From JAOUEA01 sp039933515 (GTDB taxonomy: Bacteria > Actinomycetota > UBA4738 > HRBIN12): a stretch of 9,222 bases of DNA. A model generated the notes under the pieces. That model worked only from the letters and a program-made list of their open reading frames with translations, was not told where the DNA came from and made no database searches. The position numbers were made by a program, and so were the translations under genes. Below are positions 6,492 through 9,222 of the stretch, piece after piece. The stretch covers positions 1 to 9,222 of the forward strand of contig JBDTNY010000046.1 in NCBI GenBank assembly GCA_039933515.1, given 5' to 3'. Each line of letters opens with the position of its first letter. Position 1 is the first letter of the stretch.

Positions 6492-6533
6492 GCAGGAAAC
6501 CCTTGCAACCGCGCGGGTTTTCGGGGTTCCCGC
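6492..6533 (-). repeat. Imperfect inverted repeat between serine hydrolase and HU genes
   Basis: The forward-strand segments GCAGGAAACCC (6492-6502) and GGGTTCCCGC (6524-6533) can pair over ten positions with one bulged base and one mismatch or wobble. The enclosed 21 bases contain the self-complementary CCGCGCGG. It could be the end-of-transcript structure of the serine hydrolase gene, whose stop is about 27 bases upstream of it, or an operator near the HU promoter. No T-run follows. Confidence 0.35.
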
Positions 6534-6559
6534 AGGTCAGGGCGGTTCACGCGCGCGGC

Positions 6560-7585
6560 TCAGACGCCGTCGAACGTGTGGTCCGCGTGCGGCGCGGCGG
6601 TATCGAGGTGGTCGCCGAGCACCTGGTCGGCGAGCCGGAACGCGCTCGCCGAGACGTCGAGATCCTCGCGGTTCGCGAGCACGATGACGGTCAGGTCATC
6701 GGTCGGGAACCGCACCATCTTCGCCTCCCAGCCCGGGAAGTTGCCGCCGTGGCTCACGATCGGCAGCCCGCGGTGCGTGCGCACCGACAGACCCCAGGCG
6801 TAGTGGATCGGCGTCCCGTCGTCGAGGGCGCCGCGCGTCATGAGGCGTTTCGAGAGCCAGCCCTCCGTGAGGCGGTCCTCGCCCAGGTTCGCGCTCCATG
6901 CCGCGAGGTCGGCGGCCGTGGTCCACAACCCGCCCGCACCCACCGCGTGGAAGCGCGCCGGCTCGACGTGGATCGCGCCGTCGTCGGCCTGGAAGTGGCC
7001 TCGAGCCGCGCGCCCGGGCAGATCCGTGGGCGCTTCGCGGAAGGCGGTGTCCCGCATCTCCAGCGGATCGAAGATCCGTTCTGACGCGAAGGCCGCGAGC
7101 GAGGTGCCGCTCGCTGCAGCGACGACCTCCGCCAGGAGCAGGTACCCGCGGTTCGAATAGCCGTAGCGGGATCCGGGCTCGAAGTCGAGCTCCTCGACGG
7201 CGCGCAGTGCGTCGAGCAGCTCCCCGTTCCCCCACGCCGGCACACCGTCGACCGGGACGCCCGGGCCCTCGCGGGCGCGTTCCCGCACGCCGCCGGTGTG
7301 GTGCACGAGGTGGCGGATCGTGACGTGGCCGCCCCAGGCGGGGAGATCCGGCACGAACCGTGCGACCGGCTCGCCCAGGTCGAGCTGGCCGTCGTGCTCG
7401 AGGAACGCGAGACATGCCGCCACGAACTGCTTCGCGATCGAACCGACGTAGAAGATCGAGTCGGCTCCGAGCGGCGCCCCGGTCGAGGTATGGGCCACCC
7501 CGCGGACCTCCAGGTGCTCGATCGCGCCGCCGCGCGCGACCGCTTCCAGAGCGCCGGGCTCACGCGGGGCGCCCCCCCCGCCCAT
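6560..7585 (-). CDS. Serine hydrolase of the class C beta-lactamase family
   Basis: The 341-residue protein has the beta-lactamase/penicillin-binding fold used by esterases, D-aminopeptidases and class C beta-lactamases; the substrate is unknown. The nucleophile motif SxxK is S49-IA-K52 in YVGSIAKQF, the second motif is Y143-S-N in YGYSNRGYLL, and the third element is H279-GG in VSHGGNFPGW, replacing the KTG of true beta-lactamases. Other family features are RHLVHHTGG (91-99) and GLWTTAADLAAW (219-230). There is no signal peptide or membrane segment, so it looks cytoplasmic. The N-terminus is short: the usual first helix is absent and the SxxK serine falls earlier than in most relatives. The ATG overlaps the upstream stop as TGATG and is followed by a run of eight G. 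No ribosome binding site is evident, so translation is probably coupled to the ThyX-like gene. Confidence 0.88.
   Translation of the reverse strand: MGGGGAPREPGALEAVARGGAIEHLEVRGVAHTSTGAPLGADSIFYVGSIAKQFVAACLAFLEHDGQLDLGEPVARFVPDLPAWGGHVTIRHLVHHTGGVRERAREGPGVPVDGVPAWGNGELLDALRAVEELDFEPGSRYGYSNRGYLLLAEVVAAASGTSLAAFASERIFDPLEMRDTAFREAPTDLPGRAARGHFQADDGAIHVEPARFHAVGAGGLWTTAADLAAWSANLGEDRLTEGWLSKRLMTRGALDDGTPIHYAWGLSVRTHRGLPIVSHGGNFPGWEAKMVRFPTDDLTVIVLANREDLDVSASAFRLADQVLGDHLDTAAPHADHTFDGV
7572..7579 (-). repeat. Run of eight G after the serine hydrolase start codon
   Basis: On the coding strand, eight consecutive G lie five bases after the ATG of the serine hydrolase, encoding part of a Met-Gly-Gly-Gly-Gly start. 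A tract of this length is prone to slippage in the cell and to sequencing error. One base more or less would shift the frame of almost the entire gene. Confidence 0.9.
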
Positions 7586-9198
7586 CAGCCGCCGGGCGTC
7601 TGCAGGGCCCGGCGCTTGCGCTCCGTCCGCCGCTCGGCGTCCAGGCGCTCGAGGTCGACGTCGGCGTAGCTCATGTGTGTGAAGGCCCCCGCGATCGCGT
7701 GATGTCCCGCCTGCTCGTCGATCAGCCGGTGCATCGACTGCGCCACACGCCGGTACACGGGGTGGCCGGCGGGCTGGGACCTGAGCTCGGTCAGGTGCAT
7801 CGCCTCGCGCGCCGTCATCTGCATCACGAAACGGATCCGGTACGCCATCGCGACCGCGTACTGCGCCGCCTCCACGTGGCCGGAATCGAGCAGCGCGGCC
7901 TCCATCTCAGCGCTCGCCGCCATCACACGGTCCCACGGACCGCGGAGGCCGGCCTCATCGATCTGCGACGGGGTCTCGTAGCCGTGCGCGGTGGTCAGGC
8001 GCTGCCATTCGATCGTGAGCGGACGGTGCCGCTGCAGGTCGCGGAACGCCCCGAAGTCGCAGAGCACGTCGAACCGGTACTGGGTGCGCTCCCAGGCTCG
8101 ACCCGGCTTGTGCCGGCGATTCCCGCGGTCGCCCACGCTCGCGATCAGGAGCTCTTCGCGCTCGGCGGCGGTCATCGACCGGACGATCGCGTGCACCTGG
8201 TCGTCGGGCAGACCCGAGGCCGCGTACAGGGCCGCCGCCGTGACCTTCAGCTCGCCCTCGGGATCCCAGTCGACGAGCGTGACCTCGTCGCGCGGCTCGG
8301 GGTCGACGCCCTTCAGCACGCGGCCCGTGAGCTCCTCGATGCGCTCGCGGTTCGCCTGCCAGTAATGGCCCCAAGCGATGCCGCGCCCGGCGACGTCGAC
8401 GCGCTTCAAGAACTCGGGGATCACCTTGTTCAGCTCGGTCTTCAGCAGCTCGCCATACTCGCGCATCTCGGCGAGCGGGTGCACGGCCAGGCGCATCAGG
8501 AGCTGCTCGTAGGACTGCCCGGTCGCGTAGATCCCCAGGTTGGAGCGCGTCCCGGCCGGCAGCAGCACGCGCAGGGTGTCGCAGGTCTTCGCCAGGATCG
8601 TCTGGCGGTAAACGAAGTCGCTGTCCCCTTCCTCCTTGGGGAACCGCTCCTTGAAGTAGCCCTCCATCGGGCCGTACATGCGCCCGTACAAGCCGAAGAC
8701 CTCGTCGAGGTACGCGGCGTAGCGATCCGCGAGCGGCGTGCCCTCGAGTTCGGGCGGCACGGTCGCGCGCCAGCGTCCGCCGGGCCGGTCGTCGTAGCGC
8801 ATGTACCGCGTCGACTGTTCGAGGTAGGCGGCCAGGCGTCCCCACTCGAGCGCCTTGGCCAGCAGCTGCGAGGACTGCTCGCACGCGACGTGAACGCCGC
8901 CGAGCTGCGCCACCGAGTCGTCGCCGTACTCGACGAAGACGTTCTCGTACAGGCGCTCGGCGCGCGCGCGGCCCATCGTGGTGAGGGCTCCTCCGCCGTC
9001 GACGTCCTCCGCGAACTCATCGAGGAAGAGCCGCCGAAGCGATCTCGTCGTGCGGGAGTAGCGGGCGAACATCGCGCCCTTCACCGCCTCGGGCAGGTTC
9101 ACGAGCGCGAAGACCGGCCCTTCCAGATTCGTGAAGTGGGGCTCGAGCACCGCTCGCTCGTCGGGAGTGAACTCCTCGGTCGCGAACCACATCGTCAT
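7585..9198 (-). CDS. Tandem ThyX-like protein (FAD-dependent thymidylate synthase superfamily)
   Basis: ThyX uses FAD and folate to methylate dUMP; it is normally a homotetramer of about 220-250 residues with sites between chains. This 537-residue protein contains two ThyX-like halves. Half A (about 25-270) has YGDDSV (91-96), the C-terminal part of the signature as YLEQSTRY (125-132), then RVLLPAG (210-216) and MRLAVHPLAEMR (235-246). Half B (about 315-515) has FRDLQRHRPLT (385-395) and the arginine-helix segment TAREAMHLTELR (462-473). In half A the RHR triplet reads WGR (119-121). In half B the residues that should be ExSxRY read W398-Q-R-L-T-T403. So each half keeps a different part of the motif. 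Thymidylate synthase activity is therefore unproven. The ATG at 9198 lacks a well-spaced ribosome binding site; the frame is open to the window edge, so a longer N-terminus is possible. The ATG at 9192 is an alternative. Confidence 0.82.
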   Translation of the reverse strand: MTMWFATEEFTPDERAVLEPHFTNLEGPVFALVNLPEAVKGAMFARYSRTTRSLRRLFLDEFAEDVDGGGALTTMGRARAERLYENVFVEYGDDSVAQLGGVHVACEQSSQLLAKALEWGRLAAYLEQSTRYMRYDDRPGGRWRATVPPELEGTPLADRYAAYLDEVFGLYGRMYGPMEGYFKERFPKEEGDSDFVYRQTILAKTCDTLRVLLPAGTRSNLGIYATGQSYEQLLMRLAVHPLAEMREYGELLKTELNKVIPEFLKRVDVAGRGIAWGHYWQANRERIEELTGRVLKGVDPEPRDEVTLVDWDPEGELKVTAAALYAASGLPDDQVHAIVRSMTAAEREELLIASVGDRGNRRHKPGRAWERTQYRFDVLCDFGAFRDLQRHRPLTIEWQRLTTAHGYETPSQIDEAGLRGPWDRVMAASAEMEAALLDSGHVEAAQYAVAMAYRIRFVMQMTAREAMHLTELRSQPAGHPVYRRVAQSMHRLIDEQAGHHAIAGAFTHMSYADVDLERLDAERRTERKRRALQTPGG

Positions 9199-9222
9199 GG
9201 CGACGGAGAGGCCTCCGCCCCC

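Noticed and set aside
6503..6508. TTGCAA as -35 box for HU
   Set aside because: It lies 21 bases from the only plausible -10, outside the normal 16-19 range.
1..9222. Frequent GATC/GATCG words as methylation or uptake signals
   Set aside because: They follow from common ATC and GAT/GAC codons in a GC-rich coding strip and show no clustering in the gaps.
1..9222. tRNA, rRNA, CRISPR arrays, insertion sequences or phage genes
   Set aside because: No cloverleaf, rRNA motif, regularly spaced repeat, transposase or integrase was seen on either strand; nearly all sequence is accounted for by the minus-strand genes.

Overview
This GC-rich window reads as one gene strip: every supported gene is on the minus strand, so transcription runs from high to low coordinates. 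Gene content, GTG starts, TANNNT-like promoter candidates and strong GC bias suggest an actinomycete-type genome (Actinomycetota, probably a lineage outside the Streptomyces/Mycobacterium group). The HU protein lacks a long Lys/Ala tail and HisA looks like a canonical HisA rather than PriA. The taxonomic call is inference only.

Layout in transcription order. (1) 9198-7585: a 537-residue protein made of two degenerate ThyX-like halves (FAD-dependent thymidylate synthase superfamily). (2) 7585-6560: a cytoplasmic-looking serine hydrolase of the class C beta-lactamase fold, whose ATG shares one base with the preceding stop and is followed at once by a run of eight G. (3) A 118-bp gap with a candidate promoter, an imperfect hairpin and a good ribosome binding site, then the HU nucleoid protein (6441-6160). 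(4) A 113-bp gap with a strong 14-bp hairpin just downstream of HU and a candidate promoter. (5) A 55-codon single-membrane-pass ORF (6046-5879) leading directly into the histidine operon hisD-hisC-hisB-hisH-hisA-hisF-hisI-hisG (5877 to the left edge; hisG is cut off).

The his genes are tightly packed: five of the seven junctions are 4-base ATGA or GTGA overlaps and the other two are gaps of 4 and 12 bases. Together they encode ATP phosphoribosyltransferase (HisG), the cyclohydrolase (HisI), the isomerase (HisA), the HisH/HisF glutamine amidotransferase-cyclase, the dehydratase (HisB, without a fused phosphatase), the aminotransferase (HisC) and histidinol dehydrogenase (HisD). HisE (phosphoribosyl-ATP pyrophosphatase) and a histidinol-phosphate phosphatase are not in the window and must be encoded elsewhere.

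The his operon and HU are ordinary housekeeping genes. The least ordinary item is the tandem ThyX-like protein. Its N-terminal half keeps the ExSxRY part of the ThyX signature but has lost RH of RHR, while its C-terminal half keeps RHR but has lost ExSxRY. Its coupling to a serine hydrolase and the small membrane ORF at the head of the his operon are the other points that the standard annotation does not explain.
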